NCBI GenBank assembly: GCA_951828385.1
Contig: OX639973.1
Location: 5,571,200-5,635,199, forward strand
Direction: 5' to 3'
From: an uncultured Poribacteria bacterium
GTDB lineage: Bacteria; Poribacteria; WGA-4E; WGA-3G
DNA: 64,000 nucleotides
Shown: positions 34,263-44,100 of the stretch, piece by piece
Position numbering within the stretch: the first letter of the stretch is position 1
Layout: each line of letters starts with the position of its first letter
Translations under genes and position numbers: made by a program
The notes under the pieces: model-generated
What the model was told of the DNA's origin: nothing
Database searches by the model: none
Seen by the model: only the letters and a program-made list of their open reading frames with translations

Positions 34263-35186
34263 ATGAATTTTCCAACGCTGTCAGCGTCAAAACGCTTGGA
34301 GATGCTCCAACCGCCAACAGGCCAAGTGCGGATGGTACTTGACACTGACACTTACAACGAAATCGACGATCAATTTGCAGTCGTTCACGCGCTGCTTTCA
34401 CCGGAACACCTCAACGTTGAGGCACTCTACGCCGCTCCATTTCACAACAACCGCTCAGCGAACGCCGAAGACGGCATGGAGAAAAGTTACGACGAAATAC
34501 TAAGGCTATTGGACTTCCTCAATGTCCCTGCTGACGGTTTCGTCTATCGCGGCTCCAGGGCGTTTCTCTCTGATAAAGAGACCCCCGTGCCGAGTGATGC
34601 CGCCACCGATATGATTGAACGGGCATTAACAGCAAGTCCTGAAGAGCCGCTCTATGTCGTTGCCGTGGGAGCGATAACCAACGTTGCCTCCGCGATCCTC
34701 ATAGCACCCGAAATTATCGAACGCATTGTCATTGTCTGGCTTGGTGGGAATCCGTTGTACTGGCCCCACACCCGAGAGTTCAACCTTATGCAGGACCTTC
34801 AGAGCGCGCAAGTCGTTTTGGACTGCGGCGTGCCGTTCGTTTGGCTACCCGCACGCGGGGTCGTCTCACATCTGCACACGACGGTTGCCGAAATGGAACG
34901 CTATGTGCAAGGTAGAGGCAAAGTCGGAGATTACCTCGTCCAAATCTTCAAAGACTACTCCAGCGACCATTTCGCTTGGTCAAAGGTGATATGGGATATA
35001 TCCGCGACAGCATACCTCATCAACCCGACGTGGGTACCGACGGAAATTGTCCACAGTCCGATCTTGACGGAAGCAGTGACGTGGAGTTTTGACAACAACC
35101 GCCATCTCATGCGTGTTGCATCGAGTGTAAATCGGGACGCTATTTTCAGGGATCTATTTGAGAAATTGCAGCGCCACACCGCCTAA
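34263..35186 (+). CDS. Inosine-uridine preferring nucleoside hydrolase family protein
   Basis: 307 residues. The N-terminal calcium-binding cluster is DTDTYNEIDDQFAV, equivalent to the DxDxxxDD of nucleoside hydrolases. VVAVGAITNVASAI and the conserved WLGGNPLYWPHTREFNLMQD region with its Asn and Asp are also present. It would hydrolyse N-glycosidic bonds of ribonucleosides; the exact base preference is not visible. The phytanoyl-CoA dioxygenase-like gene follows four bases after, so they are likely co-expressed. The start has only a weak AAGG upstream. Confidence 0.85.
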   Translation: MNFPTLSASKRLEMLQPPTGQVRMVLDTDTYNEIDDQFAVVHALLSPEHLNVEALYAAPFHNNRSANAEDGMEKSYDEILRLLDFLNVPADGFVYRGSRAFLSDKETPVPSDAATDMIERALTASPEEPLYVVAVGAITNVASAILIAPEIIERIVIVWLGGNPLYWPHTREFNLMQDLQSAQVVLDCGVPFVWLPARGVVSHLHTTVAEMERYVQGRGKVGDYLVQIFKDYSSDHFAWSKVIWDISATAYLINPTWVPTEIVHSPILTEAVTWSFDNNRHLMRVASSVNRDAIFRDLFEKLQRHTA

Positions 35187-35190
35187 AGAT

Positions 35191-36126
35191 ATGACGACAT
35201 TGAACAAACCGGGAAAGATCGCAGCGGGAACACCCTTTGAATTCGGTGAGCATCGCTTTCATTTTGGTAAGGAGATCGTCGAATTAGCAGATTCCGCCCC
35301 CCTTCTCAACAACTTCGGTGCATTGCACAGAAAAATGCATGAGGATGGCTATCTCTTTATTCGAGGTTTCCATCCGCCGGAGCATGCGGAGAAAGCTGCG
35401 CATTGGACATTGCAAGCCATTGCGCAAAACGGCGGGTTAAAACCGGATACTCCGGTTGAAGAGGGTATCATCGGCGAAACAAACCAGACATTCAGCTTCT
35501 TTCGGCAAACCGAAGTGGCGCATGCCAAACCGATCCTTGATGTTGTGGATAGCCAGCGAACGATGCGGTTCTACGAAGAATTCCTCGGTGGTCCCGTCAT
35601 TACGTTTGACAAACGATGGCTGCGCTGCATGGCGAAGGGTGGACACAACCATTTTCACTACGATAGCGTTTATGTTGGGCGCGGCACACAGAACCGGTAC
35701 ACGATGTGGAGTGCATTGACAGACATCGGCTTGAAAAATGGCCCCCTCGTTATCTGCCTCGGCTCCCATCGGCACGATCGATTAAAGTCCACCTACGGCG
35801 CGACCGATATGGACCGCGATTTGACGGAAGCCGTGTTCAGCACAGATCCACGCGAGATGGTTGCGAAATTCGGGTTCACGTTAGCAACAGCACATTTCCA
35901 GCCGGGGGATGTTATTATTTTCGGGCTTTACATGATGCACAGCAGTGCCCCCAATCGCTCTGACCGCTATCGCATCAGCATTGATACACGATACCAACTC
36001 GCTCGCGGAGAGAAGGACGACCGCTTCTTTTTCCGTGAGGACGGCAGTTGGCTCGGTAACTTTTACAACAAAGGCGCGAGTTATAAACCGATAACGGAAC
36101 TCCGCCGGGAGTGGCGATTGGAATAA
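35191..36126 (+). CDS. Phytanoyl-CoA dioxygenase (PhyH) family protein
   Basis: 311-residue Fe(II)/2-oxoglutarate oxygenase. The iron ligands fit HFHYDSVYV (H-x-D) near residue 155 and the distal His in YMMHSSAPNRSDRYR, with the following Arg binding 2-oxoglutarate. I chose ATG 35191 over 35158, which would overlap the hydrolase. Members hydroxylate small organic molecules; the substrate is unknown. It converges on a second, divergent PhyH gene with 19 bases between the stops. Confidence 0.85.
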   Translation: MTTLNKPGKIAAGTPFEFGEHRFHFGKEIVELADSAPLLNNFGALHRKMHEDGYLFIRGFHPPEHAEKAAHWTLQAIAQNGGLKPDTPVEEGIIGETNQTFSFFRQTEVAHAKPILDVVDSQRTMRFYEEFLGGPVITFDKRWLRCMAKGGHNHFHYDSVYVGRGTQNRYTMWSALTDIGLKNGPLVICLGSHRHDRLKSTYGATDMDRDLTEAVFSTDPREMVAKFGFTLATAHFQPGDVIIFGLYMMHSSAPNRSDRYRISIDTRYQLARGEKDDRFFFREDGSWLGNFYNKGASYKPITELRREWRLE

Positions 36127-36145
36127 TTGACCGATTACGATGCTC

Positions 36146-36982
36146 TCATGGAAGTGGGACATTCCATTCATCAGCACAAATAACTTCAAGTTGATCGTGC
36201 GGTTTGAAGTAATCGGTCGGATGATGGTTGTCACCCATGTCGCCGAACAACCGACGGCGGCGCGGGGTCATCCGTGCAAGCACCTCTGCCGGAAGTTTAT
36301 CGTAATCGTAAGGGCGCGACCACATCTGCCCGTAACGGAAGGTGACGCTTTTGCGGATACGATCCGTCCGATTTGGACCGACACCGTGCCATAACGCCCA
36401 CGGGAAGATAACAGCGTCTCCCGCTTCAGCAATGACCTGAATCGCACCTTCGGGATACTCGCCTTTTTTAAACCCGTTCTCGGGAAAATCTATCTTGTGG
36501 CTCCCCGGCACACACATAAAATTCCCCTGATCCGGTTCAGTCAGATCCGTCAAGAAAAATTGGATTTTAAATTGCAGGGGCAAACTATCCGGATGTGGAT
36601 GAATCCGTTGAAGCGAGGGACCAGCATCCGTATGAAATCCCATTAACGCGTCAACATCCGGGTGCCGAACATAGATTTGCGTTCCCATAATTTGGAGATA
36701 AGGTCCCATCAGCGAAAGGATTGTACCGAAGGTGCGCGGATGATCGGTGAGCGGATCCAAGGCATTCGTCCGTTCAATCGCGCGGATAATCGTATAGGCA
36801 CCTTTCCCGAACCGATTGTTGCCCTGTAGACTGGGTGTCTCTTGTACGTATGTTTCAATCGCTGAATCCACAGCCGCCAAAAGCGTCTCAATTTCAGCAG
36901 GTGAAAGCACATTCTTGATGAGCAGATACCCCTCTGTCTGCCACACTTTTCGTTCGACATCCGTCAAGTATGGAGATAGCAT
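36146..36982 (-). CDS. Phytanoyl-CoA dioxygenase (PhyH) family protein
   Basis: 278 residues, with the N-terminal FxxxGYLLIKNVLSPAEI typical of PhyH. Iron and co-substrate residues: GFHTDAGPS (H-x-D), the distal His in ALWHGVGPNRTDRIRKSVTFRYG and the Arg that follows. CVPGSHK is the usual turn before. GGGAG precedes the ATG. It is not closely similar to the neighbour at 35191 outside the motifs. Substrate unknown; PhyH genes are numerous in Poribacteria. Confidence 0.87.
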   Translation of the reverse strand: MLSPYLTDVERKVWQTEGYLLIKNVLSPAEIETLLAAVDSAIETYVQETPSLQGNNRFGKGAYTIIRAIERTNALDPLTDHPRTFGTILSLMGPYLQIMGTQIYVRHPDVDALMGFHTDAGPSLQRIHPHPDSLPLQFKIQFFLTDLTEPDQGNFMCVPGSHKIDFPENGFKKGEYPEGAIQVIAEAGDAVIFPWALWHGVGPNRTDRIRKSVTFRYGQMWSRPYDYDKLPAEVLARMTPRRRRLFGDMGDNHHPTDYFKPHDQLEVICADEWNVPLP

Positions 36983-37154
36983 TATGTTACTCCCTATATT
37001 GCGAGTCTGTTAACTTTAAGCGGATTATAGACAATCTTGGAAACTGTGTCAAGCCTGTTTTATCAGTAGAACTCAACGTTTTCGGCGAATTTGCGTCTAA
37101 TTTGTTACAACAAACGTCTATCCATCGTATATTAAATAGGACTTACGCATGCTG

Positions 37155-37314
37155 CTCTTTTGTAGCACAAACTTCCCAGTTTGTGTCTCTTTTGTAGCAC
37201 AAACTTCCCAGTTTGTGTCTCTTTTGTAGCACAAACTTCTCAGTTTGTGTCTCTTTTGTAGCACAAACTTTCCAGTTTGTGTCTCTTTTGTAGCACAAAC
37301 TTTCCAGTTTGTGT
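37155..37314. repeat. Five tandem 32-bp repeats
   Basis: Units begin at 37155, 37187, 37219, 37251 and 37283, each CTCTTTTGTAGCACAAACTT followed by (C/T)(C/T)CAGTTTGTGT. Each unit carries the CACAAACT/AGTTTGTG hairpin that is also inside the TA-flanked MITE. GGACTTACGCAT precedes the array. No spacers, so it is not a CRISPR array. Confidence 0.85.
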
Positions 37315-37402
37315 CTATTAAATTAAGTTAAGTGGGAAGGGTTGTAACCCCAACGAAATGTCTCATTAATTATGAGATCTACTATAATCGAAAAATAAAA
37401 GT

Positions 37403-40150
37403 ATGAGCAATTTCGCAAAAATTCTTACCACCATCCGCCGTCCCTTTCAACAAGAACTCCGAAAGGGCTGCAAAGACGATGTCGTTGTCAACGGATTGGG
37501 AAGCTATGTCCAGTTATGGACCAAAAATGGCGATGCCTTTACACTGGATGCGACTGAAAAAGAGGTGCTAAACAGCTTAGCAAGTCTCTTTGAAAATTAC
37601 GCAGGTGCATCGCCAACCGACCGACAACGCACGCTCGAAGAAGCAACAAAACGAATTGATACCGCACTTGGAGGTAGACAGCGAAACCTCGCGGATGTAA
37701 GTAACACAAGCGCAGCCCTCTCCCAGAAACGTCAGCAGCCAACGACAAAACGTCCCAGTGCGAAAAAGAAAACACAAACAGAGATGTTGCCGCTTTTCGG
37801 GGAAACAGAAAACCCTTCAGAAAGCATTCCCATAAAACCGGAACCCGTAGCAGTACCGACAACTTATGCGCGGCAAACAGAAAATTTATCTCTCTTCGGA
37901 GATGCAGAGGTTACCTCACAGCAAGCAGAAGATACGCCGACGGAAGAAGTCGCAGCATCCGTGCCGATCTCTGATATACCCGTTTCAACAGACCTCACCT
38001 CCCTCGATTTTCTATCTGAACCGCTCCAATATCTCAAAGGCATTGGGCCCCGCCGTGCAGCGATGCTTCTCGCAGAACTCAATATCGAAACAGTTGGTGA
38101 ATTACTGGCGTACTATCCGCGCGATTATATCGACCGCTCCAAAATGGTAGAAATTTATAAGGTCGGCAGAGCAGAAGATGATGAACCGGAGACGATCCAA
38201 GGCAAAGTCGTTAACCATACCTCATCGCCGACTGCGAAAGGGAAACGCATCGGTAAAATCTCGATTTACGACGGCACCGGCGTTGCAATGTTAGTTAATT
38301 TCGGAAGACGTATCGGTATCATGAAGTCGCTGCTCCCCGTTGATACGGAAGTCGTCGTCAGCGGCAAGTTCTCACGCCGTTACAATGAAATCCAAGCAAC
38401 CGACTATGAGTTTGAACTGTTCGAGGAAGACAACCTCATCCACACCAAGCGGATTGTTCCGAAATATCCACTTACAGCAAAACTCACAGCGAAGATGCTC
38501 CGTGCTTGGATACGGACTGCACTCGACGCTTATGGAGAACAGATCCCAGAAATTCTACCGCTTGCACTCCGGCAACGGCAAGGCTTGATTGACAGACAGT
38601 CGGCTACCAACGAGATCCATTTCCCGACCTCCGAGGCACATCGAAAAGCAGCACAAAAACGACTCGCTTTTGAAGAGTTTTTTCTCCTCAGTGTTGGCAT
38701 GGAACTGAAAAAAGACCGCAAAATCTCACAAGAGGGGATAGCATTCCGAATTGATACCCAAACACAAGGCAACTCACCCGCCCTGCTACAAGATTTCATC
38801 GCTTCGCTACCATACAAACTGACCGGTGCACAAAAACGGGTTTTCGGTGAAATCCAAAACGATATGCGCCAGAAAAATGTCATGAATCGGCTTATTCAAG
38901 GCGATGTCGGTTCAGGGAAAACGGTCGTCGCCGCGATGGCACTGCTCCGCGCCATCGAAAATGGGTACCAAGGCGCGCTGATGGTACCGACTGAAATTCT
39001 CGCCGAACAGCACTATTACAACCTCTCTGAGATGTTCGAGTCTTTGCGCAAAGACACGTCTCATGCGGATAATCAGAAAATAAACGTCGTGCTTCTCAAA
39101 AGCGACCTACCAAAAGCGGAGCGTGAAGAAGCGTTAGCCGCAATTGCCGATGGCACCGCAGACCTCATCGTCGGCACACAAGCATTGATACAAGAGGGTG
39201 TCGATTTTCACAGACTTGGACTTGTTATCATCGACGAACAACATCGGTTCGGTGTGATGCAACGCGCAACACTTCGTAATAAGGTGGGCAACAAGGCACT
39301 GCCACCAGATGTTCTCGTCATGACAGCAACCCCGATTCCGAGAACACTTGCCTTGACACTCTATGGAGATCTGAACGTCTCCGTCATTGATGAAATGCCA
39401 CCCGGTAGACAGACGATTAAGACCTATTGGATAAAGGAAAAGGACAGGGAAAAATTATACGGTAACCTACGGAAGGAGATTCAACGCGGTAGACAGGCAT
39501 ACGTTGTCTATCCGCTCGTTGAAGAGTCCGAAAAACTCGAAGAACTTAAAGCCGCCACAGAGATGGCAGAACACCTTCAAAATTCGGTGTTTCCAGACCT
39601 ACGCGTCGGGTTATTACATGGACAGATGAAATCCATTGAAAAACAGGAAGTCATGGCAAAGTTCAACGATAAGCATATTGACATCCTCGTTTCAACAACT
39701 GTGATTGAGGTAGGCATTGATGTCCCGAACGCAACGCTGATGGTGATTGAGAACGCAGAACGCTTTGGGTTGTCCCAGCTGCACCAATTGCGTGGACGTG
39801 TCGGACGTGGCGAGCACCAATCGGCGTGCTACCTCGTCGCCATTCCGAAAGGCGACGATTCCTATCAGCGGATTCAAGCGATGATTCGGACAAACAACGG
39901 CTTTCAGATTGCTGAAGCAGACCTGAACATCCGTGGACCAGGAGAATTTTTCGGTACACGCCAATCGGGGGTCCCGAATTTCAAGATCGCAAACATCATC
40001 CACGATGCCACGCTTCTGGAAACGGCGAAACAAGAGGCGGAGTTATTAGTCAAAGCCGATCGTGAGCTGAACGCACCGGCACATCAATTGCTGAAACAGA
40101 TGTTACAGAAACATTGGCGCGACAATTTGGAAATCGCATCGGTTGGATAG
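37403..40150 (+). CDS. recG: ATP-dependent DNA helicase RecG with long N-terminal extension
   Basis: Superfamily 2 helicase that remodels stalled forks and Holliday junctions. Residues 210-400 contain the wedge domain, opening with LKGIGPRRAAMLLAELNI. Walker A is GDVGSGKTVVAAMA near residue 510, the DExH box is IIDEQHRFGV, then MTATPIPRTLALT and the QLRGRVGRG motif VI. At 915 residues it is about 200 longer than usual. The extension has a folded first part (1-90) and a charged linker that repeats an LxLFG motif (TEMLPLFGE, TENLSLFGD). The SD is weak. Confidence 0.93.
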   Translation: MSNFAKILTTIRRPFQQELRKGCKDDVVVNGLGSYVQLWTKNGDAFTLDATEKEVLNSLASLFENYAGASPTDRQRTLEEATKRIDTALGGRQRNLADVSNTSAALSQKRQQPTTKRPSAKKKTQTEMLPLFGETENPSESIPIKPEPVAVPTTYARQTENLSLFGDAEVTSQQAEDTPTEEVAASVPISDIPVSTDLTSLDFLSEPLQYLKGIGPRRAAMLLAELNIETVGELLAYYPRDYIDRSKMVEIYKVGRAEDDEPETIQGKVVNHTSSPTAKGKRIGKISIYDGTGVAMLVNFGRRIGIMKSLLPVDTEVVVSGKFSRRYNEIQATDYEFELFEEDNLIHTKRIVPKYPLTAKLTAKMLRAWIRTALDAYGEQIPEILPLALRQRQGLIDRQSATNEIHFPTSEAHRKAAQKRLAFEEFFLLSVGMELKKDRKISQEGIAFRIDTQTQGNSPALLQDFIASLPYKLTGAQKRVFGEIQNDMRQKNVMNRLIQGDVGSGKTVVAAMALLRAIENGYQGALMVPTEILAEQHYYNLSEMFESLRKDTSHADNQKINVVLLKSDLPKAEREEALAAIADGTADLIVGTQALIQEGVDFHRLGLVIIDEQHRFGVMQRATLRNKVGNKALPPDVLVMTATPIPRTLALTLYGDLNVSVIDEMPPGRQTIKTYWIKEKDREKLYGNLRKEIQRGRQAYVVYPLVEESEKLEELKAATEMAEHLQNSVFPDLRVGLLHGQMKSIEKQEVMAKFNDKHIDILVSTTVIEVGIDVPNATLMVIENAERFGLSQLHQLRGRVGRGEHQSACYLVAIPKGDDSYQRIQAMIRTNNGFQIAEADLNIRGPGEFFGTRQSGVPNFKIANIIHDATLLETAKQEAELLVKADRELNAPAHQLLKQMLQKHWRDNLEIASVG

Positions 40151-40194
40151 GAGAAACAGTCATCAGTTAGTAGATGCGGTTTTCGGTTAGGTTT

Positions 40195-41169
40195 TTATGT
40201 GATGAGTTTTGTGTTCACGAGACGGTATAACTGCGGGACAGTAACAGAAAAATCACCAGAGATATGATACCCCTCACCGCCATCCTTCACCGTGCGGATG
40301 AGGATCGTCTTTTTAGGACGATGGTAGTAATGGGCATCGGTAGGTGCACCCTCATCTTGAAAATCGGGGAAGTCGATGATGTCAAAGTTCGCGGTCGTGA
40401 AATGCCGAATCTCCTCTCCGCGCTGGGTTGCGATGTTGCGTGCCATTGAGAGGCTTTTGAGGTAGACCTCGGGTCCCATCACAGCGGAACCTAAATTAAG
40501 AAAAACACCGCCTTCCAATTGCGAAACACTGTGCGCAAAACAGAGAAAATCCTCGCCTGTCGTCCACCCCATTGCAGCGTAATCGGCAGCAGGATGTTGA
40601 TCAATGATGTCAAACCCGATCCCCTTGTGAACTGTGAACGGCACGCCTAAGCGATACGCGGCGGCGAACATACTCACATCGCGATGCGGAAAAGAGATCC
40701 CCTGTTCACCCTCTTGGATTAATCTACCGACCGCTTCCCCAAAGCCGATTTTATCTCGGTAACCCCGAACAATCGCTTCATTCAGGTAACGTCCTGTCTC
40801 CTCCCAATGACCGAACTTACCGTCCCAGATATAGTCTTCCACATCTTCAAGCGTTGCCCCGATGTGTGCAAGTTCAAAGTCGTGGATGGCACATGCGCCG
40901 TTAGTGGCGAGATGCGTGAGGACACCGCGTTCCATCAAATCGATGATGAAGCGAGAATTACCACGCCGCATAACATGCGCGCCCATCATCCAGATGACCT
41001 GTTTTCCTGTGCGACGCGCCGCAACAATCCGATCCGCAACGGTTTGGAGGCGCGGGTTTTCGTAGGGTGGGGCATCAGCATCCAACGGATAGACATCTGC
41101 CACCGTCATCTTGTGCCGGCGTTCAGTGAGTGGGAGGATTGTGAGTTGCTCACGATTCAGTTTATCCAT
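40195..41169 (-). CDS. Deoxyhypusine-synthase-like protein
   Basis: 324 residues with the Rossmann-type features of deoxyhypusine synthase relatives: MMGAHVMRRGNSRFIIDLM, LATNGACAIHDFELAHIG and FLNLGSAVMGPEVYLKSL. The end, RPKKTILIRTVKDGG, is typical of this bacterial group. Bacteria lack the eIF5A substrate, so the function is probably different (homospermidine-type or NAD-dependent chemistry) and unknown. It starts six bases after the smc stop and is likely in the same operon. The classification is from family memory and moderately sure. Confidence 0.65.
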   Translation of the reverse strand: MDKLNREQLTILPLTERRHKMTVADVYPLDADAPPYENPRLQTVADRIVAARRTGKQVIWMMGAHVMRRGNSRFIIDLMERGVLTHLATNGACAIHDFELAHIGATLEDVEDYIWDGKFGHWEETGRYLNEAIVRGYRDKIGFGEAVGRLIQEGEQGISFPHRDVSMFAAAYRLGVPFTVHKGIGFDIIDQHPAADYAAMGWTTGEDFLCFAHSVSQLEGGVFLNLGSAVMGPEVYLKSLSMARNIATQRGEEIRHFTTANFDIIDFPDFQDEGAPTDAHYYHRPKKTILIRTVKDGGEGYHISGDFSVTVPQLYRLVNTKLIT

Positions 41170-41175
41170 ATTCCA

Positions 41176-44100
41176 CTACTCGGCAAACTTGGCAGAGACA
41201 ATCTTTGAGATACCCGCCTGTTCCATCGTCACACCGTACATCGCGTCAGCGATTTCCATGGTGCGGCGGTTGTGCGTGATGATAATAAACTGTGTATTCT
41301 CGGCGTGGGCACGGATGAGATTGGCGAAACGAAGCACATTCGCCTCGTCAAGTGCCGCATCAACTTCATCAAGCACACAGAACGGACTCGGCTTGATTTT
41401 GAAGACAGCAAACAAGAGTCCAATCGCCACCAGCGAACGTTCGCCACCGGAAAGCTGCGTGATGCTCTGCGGACGTTTACCCGGCGGACGGGCAATAATG
41501 TCAATGCCCGAATCAAGCACATCCGACGGATCCGTCAATAACAACTCCGTTTCACCGCCACCGAAGAGTTGTGTAAACACCTCTTGGAAGTTGGTTTGGA
41601 CCTGCTCAAACGTCTCAAGAAATACTTCTCTTGAGGTCTGATTGATCTTCTGGATCACTTGAATGGTGGCTTGCATCGACTGCTGGACATCGTCGCGCTG
41701 GGCAATAAGGAAATCATGACGTTTCTTATGTTCCTCGTAAGCCTCAATCGCTTTGAGGTTCACTGCCCCCATGCCCGAAAGTTCCGCTTTTAACTTCTCG
41801 ATACTATCAAGCAGATCAATCTCGTCCATCGCCTGCTCATTATTCATCAGCGGCGGCAGCGCATCAATCGAAACTTGATATTTATCGTGGATACGCGTTG
41901 AAACTGATTTGATCCGCATCTCAAGCTGCGTTGTTGCGACTTCGAGTTGATGGCGCGCTTTATTCTGTTTCTCAAAGTTCCGCCGAGTTGCGCGCATCTC
42001 TTTTTGTAGGACCGCTACCTCTTGAAGGAGCGTCTCCCGTTCTTGCGTGAGTTCATCAACGGATGATTCAGCTTCAGCGCGATCGCCTTCTAAACGGAGG
42101 AATTCGCGTTGTGCGGTGGCGACCTGTTCGCCGAGGTCAATCTTCGTCTGTTCATCAGAGTCAATAATTGCCTGCTGTTCAGCAATATCCTTTGTTGCCC
42201 GTTGATACGTTTCCTCAATCGTTTCTAACTCCGACATCAACCCGTGCAATTTCTGATGCTGTCCCGCCAAAAAGACTTCCATCTCTTGACAACTGCCGGC
42301 AACCTCAACATGTTTCCTGTTTTCGCTCTCAATCTGTTCGGACACGCGCTCAATCCACCGCTGGGTGCGAGTACGCTTTTGCGTCAATTCCGAGATTTCA
42401 GCCTCAAGTGCCTCCTGTTCCTCGCGGGATGCATCGACGACTTTGCTTAACTGTCGGTTTTCTGTCCGAACCTCGGCGAGTTGCTGTTCAAGTCGGGTAA
42501 CCTGGAGGTTCGCCTGCTCCATGTCTTTCGTCAGCGACGCTTTCTCCACCCGCTTATCTTGCCATTGTGCGGTGAGGGTCTGCCGCGTTTTTTGGAAATC
42601 CGCTATTTTCGCGGCGTACGCCTTACGCTTCTCAACCTTCCGATTTGAATTCCGCGTCAATTTACCGATCTCATTTTCAAGCGTTTCGAGCTCGCGGGCG
42701 CGACCGAGTAACCCACGCTGTCTCTGATTCGTTTGACCGCCAGTGATCGCCCCAGACGTATCAATGATATCTCCATCTAAAGTAACGAGACGTGCCCTCG
42801 GACGGAATTGGCGGGTAAGTGCGACAGCAGCATCCAAATCCTCAATGACAAGTGTATTCCCCAGCAGATGTTGCATCGCAGGCTCATATTCACGGTCATA
42901 ATCAATCAAGTCCTGAGCGACACCAATGACACCGGGTTTGTTGAGCAGTGCATCATCATAGAATCTGCGTTCCCGTATAAAATCAAGCGGGAGAAACTTC
43001 ACTCTACCCGCGCGATGCTTTTTAAGGAAAGCGACACTGTTTTGCGCATCCTCAGCCGTCTCAGTAATAACACTCTGGATATCGCTACCGAGTGCGACCT
43101 CTATCGCTACCTCAAACTCAGCGTCCGTCGTGAGCAGCTCGGCAACAACACCACAGACACCTTGAAACTGATCCGGATAGTGGACTCTCGCCTGCATTAC
43201 CGCCCGAACACCGGCGTAGTAGCCTTCATAAGCGGATTGTAATTCCTGTAGCGATTTAAGCCGTGAGACGTTACTGCCCAAGGTATTCTGTAAACCTTGA
43301 ATTTCGGCTTCAATCTTGCGAAGCGCATCCTGATTTTCCTGTAGGTTCGTCTCTACGTGATTTCTTTCGGCTTCAATATGAACCAACTCCGCCTTTAATT
43401 GTGTTTCGGCGCGTTGAACCGCAGCGTGCGTATCAGTAGCAGTCTTGTGCTCGGTTTCCAGTGCGTCTGTACGCGCTTTGAGGCGATTGAGATTTCCCTC
43501 GGTACTGCTCAAATTGTGCTCAATTGTGAGACGTTTGCGCTCGCGGTCTTCCAATTCGGTCGCGGCCTCCTGTAAAACCGTCTGTGCCTCTTGTACAGAT
43601 GCCTTAGCGGCAGTGATGCGTTCAGCAAGTTGTGTGAGCAGCTGCTGACGCGCTGTCAGACGGCTCTCCTCTATTTTGTAGGATGCCTCAAGTCTTTGGT
43701 GTTCTTGGGTCCGCTCTCGCTTCTGCGCAGTCAGTGCTGTTTGTTGTGCCTTCAAGGATTCAAGCGTCTGGAGGGCGCGCTCGCGTTGCTTCTGGATGTT
43801 GAGCTGCCGTTCCTTGTGAAGGACTATCTGGCGTTCAATTTGCTCAATTTGTGTTTCAATATCGCGCAGGGCTGCCTGTCCAGTACGTATCGCTTCGTCC
43901 AACTCGGACTGCCGGTTTGTGGATCCCTCAATACGTTCTTCGGCAGCTTTAAGCGTTTCAGAAGCCGTTGCGACGGTGGTTAAAATCTCATCTAAATCGG
44001 CTTGTGCTTGGCTATAATCGGTATGGAGTTTATTGTATTCCCTATGTGCGAGCTCCAACTCAAACTGCTTGAGTTGTGCTTGTTGCGCGTTATAGTGCCG

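Noticed and set aside
37155-37314. CRISPR array
   Set aside because: The units are contiguous without spacers and no cas gene is present; it is a tandem repeat.
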